Assembly (NCBI RefSeq): GCF_001748245.1
Contig: NZ_BDFO01000001.1
Location: 4,235,853 to 4,299,852 of the forward strand
From: Oligoflexus tunisiensis
GTDB lineage: Bacteria; Bdellovibrionota_B; Oligoflexia; Oligoflexales; Oligoflexaceae
Reading direction: 5' to 3'
DNA: 64,000 bases
Positions 43,192-52,536 of the stretch are shown here, piece after piece; the first letter of the stretch is position 1, and the number at the start of each line of letters is the position of its first letter. A model generated the notes under the pieces. That model searched no databases and was not told where the DNA came from. It was given only the letters and a program-made list of their open reading frames with translations. A program made the position numbers and the translations under genes.

Positions 43192-46029
43192 TTGAAACAC
43201 ATTCTTGCCGTCATCATCACAGGACTTCTGCTGCTGGGAGGCGCTCCCGGCATCGGGTGGTCGCAGCCGGCATCCCGTGACGGTTGGCTCGATCTGCAAA
43301 AAACGTCCTTGTCCGATGACGTCCTCGATCTCACCGGGCCCTGGGATTTTTATTGGCAGGAGCTGCGGTCACCCACAGCCGTACCATGGCCTGAACCGAG
43401 GCAGACTATTGCAATCGGCCGTCCCTGGGATCAGGTCCCGCATCCGGACACCGGCGCCTCCCTCGGAGCGACAGGTTATGGGACCTATCGTTTGCGCGTG
43501 ACAGGATTGATGCCGCGACCCGACGGCTATCAGGTCGGCATCCGTTCGGCGGCAACCAGTTACAAACTCTTTGTCTATCGTGAAGGGAAAGCGGCGGCAG
43601 CCCAGTTGCTCGAAGCAGGAAAGGTGGCGCCTGAAGCGGCGGAATCCGTTCCGCTTCTGCGCCCACTCATCATCAGTTTTTATCCTGAGAGTCCGGATGA
43701 GGTTTGGACTCTCGTGGTTCACGTCTCCAATTTTCATTATGGAAAAGGCGGACTTTGGAGCATTCCTCAATTGGGTGGCGGCACCAGCGTTGCGGAACTT
43801 CATGAAATCTCCCGAATGAGCTTCATCTTCTCCACCGGGGTGATCGTCGTCATCGGCCTCTATAATCTTATGCTCTATATGCGGCGGCGTGAGGATAAGG
43901 CCAGCGGGTTCCTGGCCGTCTTCTGTCTGGTCATGGCCATGCGGGCCGTAACGAGTGGACAGATTCCGTCCTATTTTATGCCGGATGCGGGTCCCTGGCT
44001 CTTCAAAACCAACTATGCATTTGAATATCTGACGCTGATCTTCGGGCCCTGGAGCTACGCCGTCTTCAATCACCTCAGCTTCCGCCCTGCAAGCCATGTC
44101 CGAGTCATTCAGGTGTTCACGGTGATCGTTGCCCTGCTGACCCTGGTCGTGCTCTGCTTTGATTTGCTGACCTATTCCCGCTTCCTTTTGGTTTTTCAAG
44201 CCAATATAGGTCTTCAGTCCAGCTATTCCTTGCTGATATTAGCGCGTGCCACCTGGCGGAAGGAGGAGGGCGCGAGGCTGGCCCTCGCCGGCTGCGTGAT
44301 CGTATTTTCAGGCATCGTCTACGATATCCTGATCACGCTCAATATACTGCCCCAGCCCTATATTCTGCAGTATGCCATCGGAATCTTCGTGTTCCTGCAG
44401 AGTCAGGTGGTGGCCACCCGCTTCGCAACGGCCTTCCGCACCGCGCAAAGATTAAAGTCGGAACTGCAAAGAGAGGTCGAACGCCAGACGGCTGAACTGC
44501 GTTCCATCATGGAGCATGTGCCGCAAGGCATCTTCATGATCCAACCCGACCTCACTATTCAGGGCAATTATGCCCTTTACCTGGAAGAGCTGTTTCAGGA
44601 AAAGGATCTGAAAGGGCGATCCGCTCTGGAGGTCATGTTTGCCAAAAGTGAGCTCGACAGCGAGGCGCGATCGCTGGCTCAAAGCGCTCTCGTGTCCGCC
44701 TTGGGTGAAGAGGATTTGCTCTGGGAAACCAATCGCGACTGCCTGCCGACCGAATATGCCATCCTTGGTCGCGATCAGGAACGGCAGATCGTGGAAGTGG
44801 AATGGCATCCCATTATCAATTCCAGGCATGTGATGGAACGGATCCTGGTGTCCGTCCGCAACGTCACGCAGGTTCGTGTGCTGCAGGAACAACAAAGGAA
44901 AAATCAGGGCGAATGGACCATACTCATCGAACTTCTGGCGAGCAAGGCACCTGACCTCGAACGCTTTTTCGAGAAGGCCCAGGGTCATATCCAAAGAGCC
45001 TGTCGGATGGCTTCCGATCCTCAAGGGTGGAGTCACGAAGCTGCGATCCGTGCCGTCTTTATCGAACTGCACACTCTGAAAGGCCTCGCCCGCAGTTTAC
45101 ATTTCAAAACTCTCACTTCGGTCCTGCATGAGACGGAGCAGGCTTATGGCACTTTCCTGAAAGATGGTGGCAGCTGGGAAGCTGACAAACAGCGGCAGGC
45201 TCTGGCCCGTCTGAACGAACTGATACAATCCTATCAGAATCTTTATCGTGAACGGCTGCAACAAACCAGCGATACGACGCTCCAGGCCCATGATCTGCGC
45301 AAGGATCTGTCCGCCCTGGAGTCCTCGTACACCACCCTTGAAGGCAGCTGGCCGCAGGGTCCGGTGTGGAATCATCTGAAACAGGCGCTGCAGGGTTTAT
45401 TCAGGACCTGGCTTCTCCGCTCCTGTCATGAGCTGTTCAACCAGGCGCGCCACGTCACGAGTCAGCTGGCCACGGAACTCGGCAAGCCTGAGCCGCGCTG
45501 GGAGGTGCAGCTGCCGGACATTCATCTGACGAAGGCCGCGGATGATCAGCTGCAAACCCTGCTGCTGCATCTTGTCCGCAATACCTTGGATCATGGTCTG
45601 GAAGGTCCGGATGAGCGTCGGCAAAAGGGCAAGGAGGCGCGCGGTATCATCGCCTGGTCGCTGGTTCCATCGGCCGATGGTTGGGACTTCACCTTCCGCG
45701 ATGATGGACGCGGCATTGATCTTGATCAACTGAAGGAACGGGGTCAAGCCAAAGGCCTTCTGACCCGGGAAACGGCATCCACCGTGGTCGCGCTGCTTTT
45801 TTCCAGCGGCTTTTCCACCCGGGATGCGGCGGATGAGATTTCCGGTCGCGGCATGGGAATGGAAGCGGTGCGGCTGGCGTTTCAAAATCTGGGCGGGACC
45901 TGTGAACTCGTGGTGCCGGATCCTCACGCGCCGGCCCATGGCACCCTGCCCTTCCACCTCAAAGGCCGGCTGCCGGCGTCCTGCTTTTTGCAGGATCACG
46001 ACGAGTCATGGACCCTGAACGCCAGCTGA
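43192..46029 (+). CDS. 7TMR-DISM receptor with PAS, Hpt and CheA-like kinase core
   Basis: This 945-residue protein begins at a TTG at 43192; the signal MKHILAVIITGLLLLGG starts there. A TATAAT lies at 43148 without a clear -35. Domains: DISMED2 (about 28-195), seven helices (about 207-415), PAS-like segment (about 430-555, IMEHVPQGIFMI), then an Hpt helix with ELHTLKGLARSLHF (phosphorylatable His627). Last is a HATPase domain with LLHLVRNTLDHGLEGPDER, FRDDGRGID and ALLFSSGFSTRDAADEISGRGMGMEAV. These motifs match the CheA family rather than HisKA kinases. The CheA P2 and P5 (CheW-like) domains are absent. No receiver is fused. It would phosphorylate an unlinked response regulator, presumably on binding a periplasmic ligand. 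Confidence 0.82.
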   Translation: MKHILAVIITGLLLLGGAPGIGWSQPASRDGWLDLQKTSLSDDVLDLTGPWDFYWQELRSPTAVPWPEPRQTIAIGRPWDQVPHPDTGASLGATGYGTYRLRVTGLMPRPDGYQVGIRSAATSYKLFVYREGKAAAAQLLEAGKVAPEAAESVPLLRPLIISFYPESPDEVWTLVVHVSNFHYGKGGLWSIPQLGGGTSVAELHEISRMSFIFSTGVIVVIGLYNLMLYMRRREDKASGFLAVFCLVMAMRAVTSGQIPSYFMPDAGPWLFKTNYAFEYLTLIFGPWSYAVFNHLSFRPASHVRVIQVFTVIVALLTLVVLCFDLLTYSRFLLVFQANIGLQSSYSLLILARATWRKEEGARLALAGCVIVFSGIVYDILITLNILPQPYILQYAIGIFVFLQSQVVATRFATAFRTAQRLKSELQREVERQTAELRSIMEHVPQGIFMIQPDLTIQGNYALYLEELFQEKDLKGRSALEVMFAKSELDSEARSLAQSALVSALGEEDLLWETNRDCLPTEYAILGRDQERQIVEVEWHPIINSRHVMERILVSVRNVTQVRVLQEQQRKNQGEWTILIELLASKAPDLERFFEKAQGHIQRACRMASDPQGWSHEAAIRAVFIELHTLKGLARSLHFKTLTSVLHETEQAYGTFLKDGGSWEADKQRQALARLNELIQSYQNLYRERLQQTSDTTLQAHDLRKDLSALESSYTTLEGSWPQGPVWNHLKQALQGLFRTWLLRSCHELFNQARHVTSQLATELGKPEPRWEVQLPDIHLTKAADDQLQTLLLHLVRNTLDHGLEGPDERRQKGKEARGIIAWSLVPSADGWDFTFRDDGRGIDLDQLKERGQAKGLLTRETASTVVALLFSSGFSTRDAADEISGRGMGMEAVRLAFQNLGGTCELVVPDPHAPAHGTLPFHLKGRLPASCFLQDHDESWTLNAS

Positions 46030-46101
46030 CAGGACACCCAATCCGCTCAACTTCCTCAAAAAAATGCCGAACTTGATCCCAAGCATTAATTGGGGCACCC
46101 C

Positions 46102-49100
46102 ATGCTGATGGGTTTCGGTTCACGCACAATCCACACGTTCATACTCAGCCTTCTGCTGTGTTGTTCCCAGGCATCGTGGGCCGACGTGATTCTGGATGAA
46201 ACCAGCGAAGTTCTGGAAATCACCCCACATTTCAAATACTTTAACGGTGTCCCCCACACCGCCGATGACCTCATTCCCATGGGGCAGGCGGATGACCAGT
46301 TCATCACCCTGCCGAAGGACAATTTCGGTTTCACCGCCACACCCGTCTGGCTGTCCCTCACGGTAAGAAATGTGGCGCCCGTGGAAATCGAATGGGTGCT
46401 GAGCTTTCCCTATGCTCTGCTCGACAAGGTCAGCCTGCATACTGCCGGTGGTGGCAAGAAAATCAGTGGCAGCATGGTGCCTCATAGCGCAAGGGATCAG
46501 CACAACCGGGATATTTCCTTTCGTCTCGTGGCGCCTCCCGGCAGCACGACGACCTATTACATCCACATTGAATCGCATCACAGCATGCAAGTGGGAGCCT
46601 GGGGTTATTCCCGGTCCTACTATGCAAGTCATACTTTAACGGAAAACTTCATCTACTCCCTCTTCTTTGGTGGCTTCCTTCTGATGGCCATCTATAACCT
46701 TTCCATCGCGGCTTCGACCCGTTCCGTCGAATATCTGTTCTATAGCCTCGTGGTGATTTTCGCCTTTTTCCGTGAGACTTACTTTGCCGGGGTCTCGTAT
46801 CAATTCTTTTTCGAGGGCAGTCCGCTTCTCAACGAGGCCTTTGGACTTTACTCATTTTTTATGAGTGGCATTCTCACAAATTTATACATCATCATATTCT
46901 TTTCCCTGCGCAAAACCAAAGGCATGGCCTATCAGGTGCTGCGCCTCAATAATGTATTTTACGCGGCTTATATCGCGCTATACCCTGTCATTGGCTACCT
47001 GGCTGTGATCAAGCCGATGAGCATCCAGGTCGTTATCAACTCGCTCTTCGCAATCTCCGTATCGGTTTATCAATATCGCAAGGGTTATTCCGGCGCCAGG
47101 TTCTTCGTGTGGGCCTGGGCCTTCGTTATCCTGGGTTACTCCATTACCGCCTTGACCTCACAGGGCCTTATACCCACCTTTGCTTTGACAAAATATTCGA
47201 ATCTGGCGGGCCAATCTCTGGAGATCATCTTCCTCTCCTTCGCTCTTTCCGATCGTATCAACGTCCTGCGTCGGGAGAAAAATGAGGCGATTCTCGAATT
47301 GAACCGCGGTCTCGAGGAAAAGGTCAAGACCCGGACGGAAGAGATCAATGCCGTCATGCTGCAGCTCGTGGAGCAAAAGAAGGAAATTGAATATTCCCAT
47401 ATGAAGCTGCAGGAACTCGATTCCCAGAAAACCCTGTTTTTCCAGAATATCTCGCACGAAATCCGCACGCCCTTAACGCTGATCATGAATCCCCTGGAGC
47501 AGGTCCTGGCCGAGCAGCGTGACAATTATTTCGTGGACACGGCCTATAAGAATGCCAAGAGGCTCTATCGACTCGTCAATCAGCTGCTGGATTTTCAGAA
47601 GCATTCCACTGGCGGCGAAACTCTCACCATGAAGCATCTGGAACTGACGGCCTTCCTGGGCAGCTGTTCGGAATATGTCCGCCTCACCTGCCAGGGCAAG
47701 GAAATTGAATTTGCCACCGAGATTCCCCCGGAACCGGTGTTTGCCGTCGTGCACCTTGATTCCATGGAAAAGATCGTCTTCAATTTTTTATCCAATGCGC
47801 TGAAACACACGCCTCCGCATGGGTGCATCCGGCTCGGGCTGAAAACCCAGGAAGGGCGGGCCCGCATCCTGGTGTCGGACACAGGTCCGGGCATCGCGGC
47901 GGATCAGAAGGACAGGATATTTCAGGTCTTCACACAGCTGGACAATTCCACCACCCGGGAGCATGAGGGAACCGGGATCGGCCTGGCCCTGGTCCGGGAG
48001 CTGGCCCAGAAACTGGGAGGGACCGTGGGCGTTGAAAGCGAACTCGGCAAGGGCAGCACATTCTGGTTTGATTTGCCCGCCGTCCCTGAACCGGCCGAGG
48101 AATTGGCCACCGCGGACCTGAGTCAGTATCAGCCGAAGCAATGGCACTTTGCTGATATCGAATCCGAGCCGCTCGAACGCGAGTCGAATGTTTCCACGCT
48201 GCACGGTGAAGGCGAGCTGGTTCTGATTATCGACGATCTGCACAGCATGCGGACGCTGATCACGCGCAGCATCAGCAAACGGAATTATCGAATCGTGACC
48301 GCCCGGAATGGTGCGGAAGGTTTGGAGCTGACCCGAAGCCAGAAGCCGGATCTGATCATCACCGACTGGATGATGCCGAAAATGAGCGGCCCGCAGTTCA
48401 TTGAAGAACTGCAAAAGGATGGAGCGCTGTCCAGCATTCCGGTGATTCTTCTGACCGCGAAAAGTGACGAGGAAAGCCGACAGATCGGGACATCCAAGGG
48501 GGCCAGTGCCTATCTCGGCAAGCCCTTCAACGAGCTGGAACTTCTGAGCCTCGTGGAAAACCTTCTCAAGCTGAAGCGCGAAGAGAAAAAGGTGGCCGAG
48601 TTGAATCGCCATTTGACGGAAAATATTCTCAAGCGTTTCCTGCCTCAGGCCATGGTGAGCGCGATCGTGGAAGGGCGGAAAACACTCGAGGATTCGCCCA
48701 AGATGGCGACGGTGACTGTCCTGTTTTCTGATCTTTGCGAGTTCACCAAACTTTCAGAAGAGATGAAACCCGCTCAGCTCGCCGAAGTGCTCAATCAGTA
48801 TCTGGGCCGGATGACCGAGATAATCTTCAAACACGGCGGGATGGTGGACAAGTTTATTGGTGACGCAGTCATGGCGATCTTCGGAGCCCCGGAACCGATG
48901 GATTCATCCGAACAGGCCCGGCATGCCGTGGCCGCGGCCATCGACATGCAGGAGGCCCTGGACGCGCTGAATCAGGAATGGGCGGCCCGGCAGCTCCCCT
49001 CCATCGCGATGCGCATCGGTGTGCATATCGGAACGGTGACCGTCGGAGCCTTTGGCAGTGCGGAACGAACCGATTACACGGTTATTGGACCTGCGGTCAA

Positions 49101-49281
49101 CCTTGCTTCCCGTATTGAATCGGTCGCCGAGCCGGGGACGATTTATATCTCCACCGCGATCCGCGAATATTTGCCCGCGGAGAGCTGGGAAACGGCCGGG
49201 AGCTTCAAACTGAAAGGCATTCCTGGGGACGTTCCGCTCTCGAAAATTCGCAGACCTGGAAAGTTCAGAGTTGCCTCCTAG
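46102..49281 (+). CDS. 7TMR-DISM hybrid histidine kinase with receiver and class III cyclase
   Basis: The ATG at 46102 has TGGGG upstream and is preferred to the TTG at 46090. The product is 1,059 aa. Signal peptide; DISMED2 (about 30-170); seven helices (about 180-385); coiled coil; HisKA with FFQNISHEIRTPLT (His452); HATPase (SDTGPGI, EGTGIGLALVREL); receiver (about 706-825; Asp755 in TDWMMP). A conserved linker (LNRHLTENILKRFLPQAMV) leads to the cyclase (about 870-1045; VLFSDLCEF, DKFIGDAVMAIFG, TDYTVIG). The Lys in DKF and Asp-Thr in DYTVIG favour ATP. It is closely parallel to the kinase at 15776-19765 but lacks REC1 and REC2. It lies 72 bases after the CheA-like receptor on the same strand, so they may share a transcript. 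Confidence 0.9.
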   Translation: MLMGFGSRTIHTFILSLLLCCSQASWADVILDETSEVLEITPHFKYFNGVPHTADDLIPMGQADDQFITLPKDNFGFTATPVWLSLTVRNVAPVEIEWVLSFPYALLDKVSLHTAGGGKKISGSMVPHSARDQHNRDISFRLVAPPGSTTTYYIHIESHHSMQVGAWGYSRSYYASHTLTENFIYSLFFGGFLLMAIYNLSIAASTRSVEYLFYSLVVIFAFFRETYFAGVSYQFFFEGSPLLNEAFGLYSFFMSGILTNLYIIIFFSLRKTKGMAYQVLRLNNVFYAAYIALYPVIGYLAVIKPMSIQVVINSLFAISVSVYQYRKGYSGARFFVWAWAFVILGYSITALTSQGLIPTFALTKYSNLAGQSLEIIFLSFALSDRINVLRREKNEAILELNRGLEEKVKTRTEEINAVMLQLVEQKKEIEYSHMKLQELDSQKTLFFQNISHEIRTPLTLIMNPLEQVLAEQRDNYFVDTAYKNAKRLYRLVNQLLDFQKHSTGGETLTMKHLELTAFLGSCSEYVRLTCQGKEIEFATEIPPEPVFAVVHLDSMEKIVFNFLSNALKHTPPHGCIRLGLKTQEGRARILVSDTGPGIAADQKDRIFQVFTQLDNSTTREHEGTGIGLALVRELAQKLGGTVGVESELGKGSTFWFDLPAVPEPAEELATADLSQYQPKQWHFADIESEPLERESNVSTLHGEGELVLIIDDLHSMRTLITRSISKRNYRIVTARNGAEGLELTRSQKPDLIITDWMMPKMSGPQFIEELQKDGALSSIPVILLTAKSDEESRQIGTSKGASAYLGKPFNELELLSLVENLLKLKREEKKVAELNRHLTENILKRFLPQAMVSAIVEGRKTLEDSPKMATVTVLFSDLCEFTKLSEEMKPAQLAEVLNQYLGRMTEIIFKHGGMVDKFIGDAVMAIFGAPEPMDSSEQARHAVAAAIDMQEALDALNQEWAARQLPSIAMRIGVHIGTVTVGAFGSAERTDYTVIGPAVNLASRIESVAEPGTIYISTAIREYLPAESWETAGSFKLKGIPGDVPLSKIRRPGKFRVAS

Positions 49282-49288
49282 CCCGACG

Positions 49289-51121
49289 TCAAGAAAATGG
49301 GAAGAACAAGGGCACCAGGATCACACTGATAATCATAATTAAGAAAGAAAACGGTGCGCCGAGCCGCACGAAATCATGGAAGCGATAGCGTCCGGGTTCG
49401 ACCACCAGCGTATTCACCGGTGACGACACCGGGGTATTAAAAGCTGTGGAAGCAGCCAGGGCCACGATCATCGCGAAAGGATAAGGCGAGGCGTCGAATT
49501 TTTGAGCCATGCTGATGGCCATCGGTGCCATCAGAACAGCGGTCGCCGTATTGGAAACGAAAAGGCCGACCAGAACAGTCGCGATAAAGAGGAGCGCCAA
49601 CGGAATATGGAGACTGCCCCTTTCCACCAGAGTCACAAGACTGGACGCCGCCAGATCCACGCCTCCCGTCTTTTGCAGGGCGATCGCAAAGGGCATCATT
49701 CCCGAAATCAAAAGAAGACTGGGCCAATGAATGGATCGATAGGCGCTCTCGACGTTGATACAGCCAAAGGCTCCCATGGCCAGGCAGGCGATAAAGGCGG
49801 CCAGCACATTGGGCACCACACCCGAGATCATAAGAGCCACCATCACAAGAACACAGGCTATCGCGTGCGGCGCCTTGCGAGCCACCGGTGTATAGTCCGA
49901 TAATTCCGCAGGCAGGTTCAGCACCACATAATCCTGCCGATCCGCTCCCAGCGCCTTGATCGTTTTCCAGGGCCCCACCACCAGAAGGCAGTCACCAGGC
50001 TCCAGCTTTTCGTCCACGAGGCCATGGCTGAACGCGCCGAGATTTCGACGTATGCCGACCACCGTGATTTCATAACGCGAACGAAAGGCCGCTTCCACAA
50101 TGGTTTGTCCCACCAGCTCCGAACCCGGTGGCAGAAGGAGTTCCGCCATCCCGATATCCTGGGCATGCTGGGAAAAGTAGGCCCCGGTAAAGGGCAGTTT
50201 TTCAAGATGAAACCTTTGACAGGTTTCCTCCCTATCCATATCCTTATCGAGAAACTCGATCAGCAGGATATCACCCGCCGCCAGGGGCGCGGATTGATCC
50301 AGACTCAAGGTTTTTCGGTTTTTCGTCTGCATTTTTTCAAAGGCGAGCACACTGATGCGCTGGCTGGTACGCAGCTTCAGATCGACGAGGCTGTGTCCAA
50401 TCCACGGCGAATGCGGCAGGATCCTCATTTGAAACAGGCGCTCATGCAGATGATATTTGTTGATAAAATCGAGCAGCGTGATCGGCGGTCGTTTGGAATT
50501 TTTTTCCTGATTCTGCTGCGGCAGCCAGCGCCGCGCAAACAGCATGTAGCCGATGCCCAGAACAAGAATCGGCACGCCCAGTGGCGTAAAGCTGAAGAAG
50601 GAAAAGCCCGGAAAACCGGAACGAACCAGCTCCCCGTTGACAACCAGATTCGGCGCGGTCCCAACCAGAGTCAGCATGCCACTGATCAAGCCGGCGAAGC
50701 TGAGCGGCATCATCAGGCGGCTCGGCGCGATGTGAGTCCGGTAGGCGATGCGGAGGACGACCGGGATAAAAATGGCGACCACTCCGGTGGAACTCATGGT
50801 GGAACCCAGGAGCGCCACGGCTGACATCAGCAGAATGATCAACTTCGATTCGCTGGTTCCCGCCTGCGTGAGGAGCCAATCCCCGACCTTGTGGGCGACG
50901 CCGGTGCGTACCAGCCCATCTCCGACCACGAATAACGCGGCAATCAGCACAACATTCGGATCACTCAAGCCGGAAAGCGTTTCCGAAACCGTCAGCACGC
51001 CGGTGAGCGGCAGCGCCACCAACGCCATGACTCCCACGACATCCATGCGTGGACGGTTCAGGATAAAGAGGGCGATCGCGATCACGAGCAGCCCCAGGAT
51101 CAGTCCCAATTCAATATTCAT
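49289..51121 (-). CDS. SLC13/DASS-type permease with two TrkA-C domains
   Basis: The ATG at 51121 begins 610 residues. A TTG at 51157 is possible but poorly spaced. The two membrane halves have SSTGVVAIFIPVVLR, VGTAPNLVVNGELV, VSNTATAVLMAPMAISMA and TAFNTPVSSPVNTLVV, the re-entrant-loop motifs of the divalent anion:sodium symporter family. Between the halves, about residues 200-390, lie two TrkA-C (RCK_C) domains (IGHSLVDLKLRTSQRISVLAF and LPPGSELVGQTIVEAAF), which usually bind nucleotides or other small ligands. It probably imports dicarboxylates, sulfate or phosphate using sodium, gated by a ligand. It converges with the cyclase kinase and is divergent from the CPA1 antiporter. Confidence 0.88.
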   Translation of the reverse strand: MNIELGLILGLLVIAIALFILNRPRMDVVGVMALVALPLTGVLTVSETLSGLSDPNVVLIAALFVVGDGLVRTGVAHKVGDWLLTQAGTSESKLIILLMSAVALLGSTMSSTGVVAIFIPVVLRIAYRTHIAPSRLMMPLSFAGLISGMLTLVGTAPNLVVNGELVRSGFPGFSFFSFTPLGVPILVLGIGYMLFARRWLPQQNQEKNSKRPPITLLDFINKYHLHERLFQMRILPHSPWIGHSLVDLKLRTSQRISVLAFEKMQTKNRKTLSLDQSAPLAAGDILLIEFLDKDMDREETCQRFHLEKLPFTGAYFSQHAQDIGMAELLLPPGSELVGQTIVEAAFRSRYEITVVGIRRNLGAFSHGLVDEKLEPGDCLLVVGPWKTIKALGADRQDYVVLNLPAELSDYTPVARKAPHAIACVLVMVALMISGVVPNVLAAFIACLAMGAFGCINVESAYRSIHWPSLLLISGMMPFAIALQKTGGVDLAASSLVTLVERGSLHIPLALLFIATVLVGLFVSNTATAVLMAPMAISMAQKFDASPYPFAMIVALAASTAFNTPVSSPVNTLVVEPGRYRFHDFVRLGAPFSFLIMIISVILVPLFFPFS

Positions 51122-51279
51122 TCGAAGAGCCGTTCCTGTGCCACGACAGTGATTCAAGCCTTCCCATAGGACAGTAATCTAAAAATATCAGGGCATAAAA
51201 GCAATTCCTTTCGCAATTCCAGGCAAAATTTGATAAAACGGTAGGTCTTGACCTCGCATGAAGGCGAAGAGGGGCCCGC

Positions 51280-52524
51280 ATGACCAAGGATCTTTTCAAC
51301 CTGATAGCCATCCTCACCAGCACGGCCGCTGCATTCGCTTTTCTCAATCAGCGTTATATCAAGCTTCCCATGGCTGTCGGCCTGATGGCGTTATCGGTGG
51401 CTTTTTCCCTTATTCTGCTGCTCCTGAACAATTTCGGCCTGGGCCATGAGTTTGCGGAAGCCACCGTAAAAATGCTCCATGAGATCAATTTTTCAACGAC
51501 GGTCATGCAGGGCATGCTGTGCTTTCTGCTCTTCGCGGGTGCTTTGCATGTGGAAATTGAGGACCTCAAAGCGGAACGCCTGCCGATCGCCGTGCTGGCC
51601 ACCGTGGGTGTGGCGCTTTCCACCGCGATCGTGGGATTTCTTATTTACGGTGTGGGCTTGGTCGTCGGCCTCGACATTCCCCTGGCCTACGCTCTTCTCT
51701 TTGGCTCTTTGATTTCACCCACCGATCCGGTTGCCGTGCTCAGTATTTTGAAATCCGCCAACGTCAGCCGCAGCATCGAAATCAAAATCACGGGCGAATC
51801 GCTATTTAATGATGGCGCCGGCATCGTCATCTTCCTCGCCATCCTCGGTTACATTGCGGCTCCAGCCCATGCGGACGCCGGCATGATCACGAAACTGGTT
51901 CTGACGGAAGTGGTCGGCGGCATCATGATGGGTCTGGCCGCAGGATATGGCGTGTTTCTGCTGCTGCGCAAAGTCGATGATTACCGCGTGGAAATCCTTA
52001 TGACTTTGGCTTTGGTCACGGGCCTGAACGCGCTCTCCACCGTTTTCCACACCTCCGGTCCCTTGGCCGTGGTCGTGGCAGGCCTATTGATCGGCAATCA
52101 CGGCAAGAAGCTCGCAATGTCCGATATTTCCATACAACGTCTCGAGGATTTCTGGGAACTTCTGGACGAATTGATCAATGCCATGCTCTTTGTCCTCATC
52201 GGACTGGAACTCATGGTGCTCACCTTCTCCGGCATCTCGCTCCTCTTCGGTTTTGCCGCCATCCCGGTCGTGCTGCTTGCGCGTTGGGTCTCCGTTGCCG
52301 TGCCCATCACTCTGATGCAGCGGTTCCGGGATTTTTCGCCACGCGTGCGACGCATCCTCTGGTGGGGTGGCCTGCGTGGGGGTGTGTCGGTGGCATTGGC
52401 TCTGCAAATCCCCACCTCGCCACAGCGCGACGCCCTGCTAGTCGCAACCTACTGTGTGGTGGTCTTCTCGATTTTGGTGCAGGGTCTTACGATCAAACGT
52501 ATGGCGGGATCCCAGGGGGCCTGA
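51280..52524 (+). CDS. CPA1-family Na+/H+ antiporter (NhaP-like)
   Basis: This 414-residue protein starts at an ATG after GAAGAGGGGCCCGC. About twelve hydrophobic helices are visible. CPA1 signatures are FLLFAGALHVEIEDLK (helix 3 end), LFGSLISPTDPVAVLSIL (Asp in the ion path) and EIKITGESLFNDGAGIVIF (the ND pair). A further one is WGGLRGGVSVALALQ, the LRG region near the C-terminus. The protein exchanges cytoplasmic sodium or potassium for protons. It lies 158 bases from the divergent SLC13 permease, which uses sodium, so a shared sodium-cycle role is plausible. There is no C-terminal cytoplasmic regulatory domain. Confidence 0.9.
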   Translation: MTKDLFNLIAILTSTAAAFAFLNQRYIKLPMAVGLMALSVAFSLILLLLNNFGLGHEFAEATVKMLHEINFSTTVMQGMLCFLLFAGALHVEIEDLKAERLPIAVLATVGVALSTAIVGFLIYGVGLVVGLDIPLAYALLFGSLISPTDPVAVLSILKSANVSRSIEIKITGESLFNDGAGIVIFLAILGYIAAPAHADAGMITKLVLTEVVGGIMMGLAAGYGVFLLLRKVDDYRVEILMTLALVTGLNALSTVFHTSGPLAVVVAGLLIGNHGKKLAMSDISIQRLEDFWELLDELINAMLFVLIGLELMVLTFSGISLLFGFAAIPVVLLARWVSVAVPITLMQRFRDFSPRVRRILWWGGLRGGVSVALALQIPTSPQRDALLVATYCVVVFSILVQGLTIKRMAGSQGA

Positions 52525-52536
52525 CGGGCTCCCTCT

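Noticed and set aside
46030..46101. Terminator between the CheA-like and cyclase kinase genes
   Set aside because: No hairpin with GC stem and T-tract is visible, so co-transcription remains possible.
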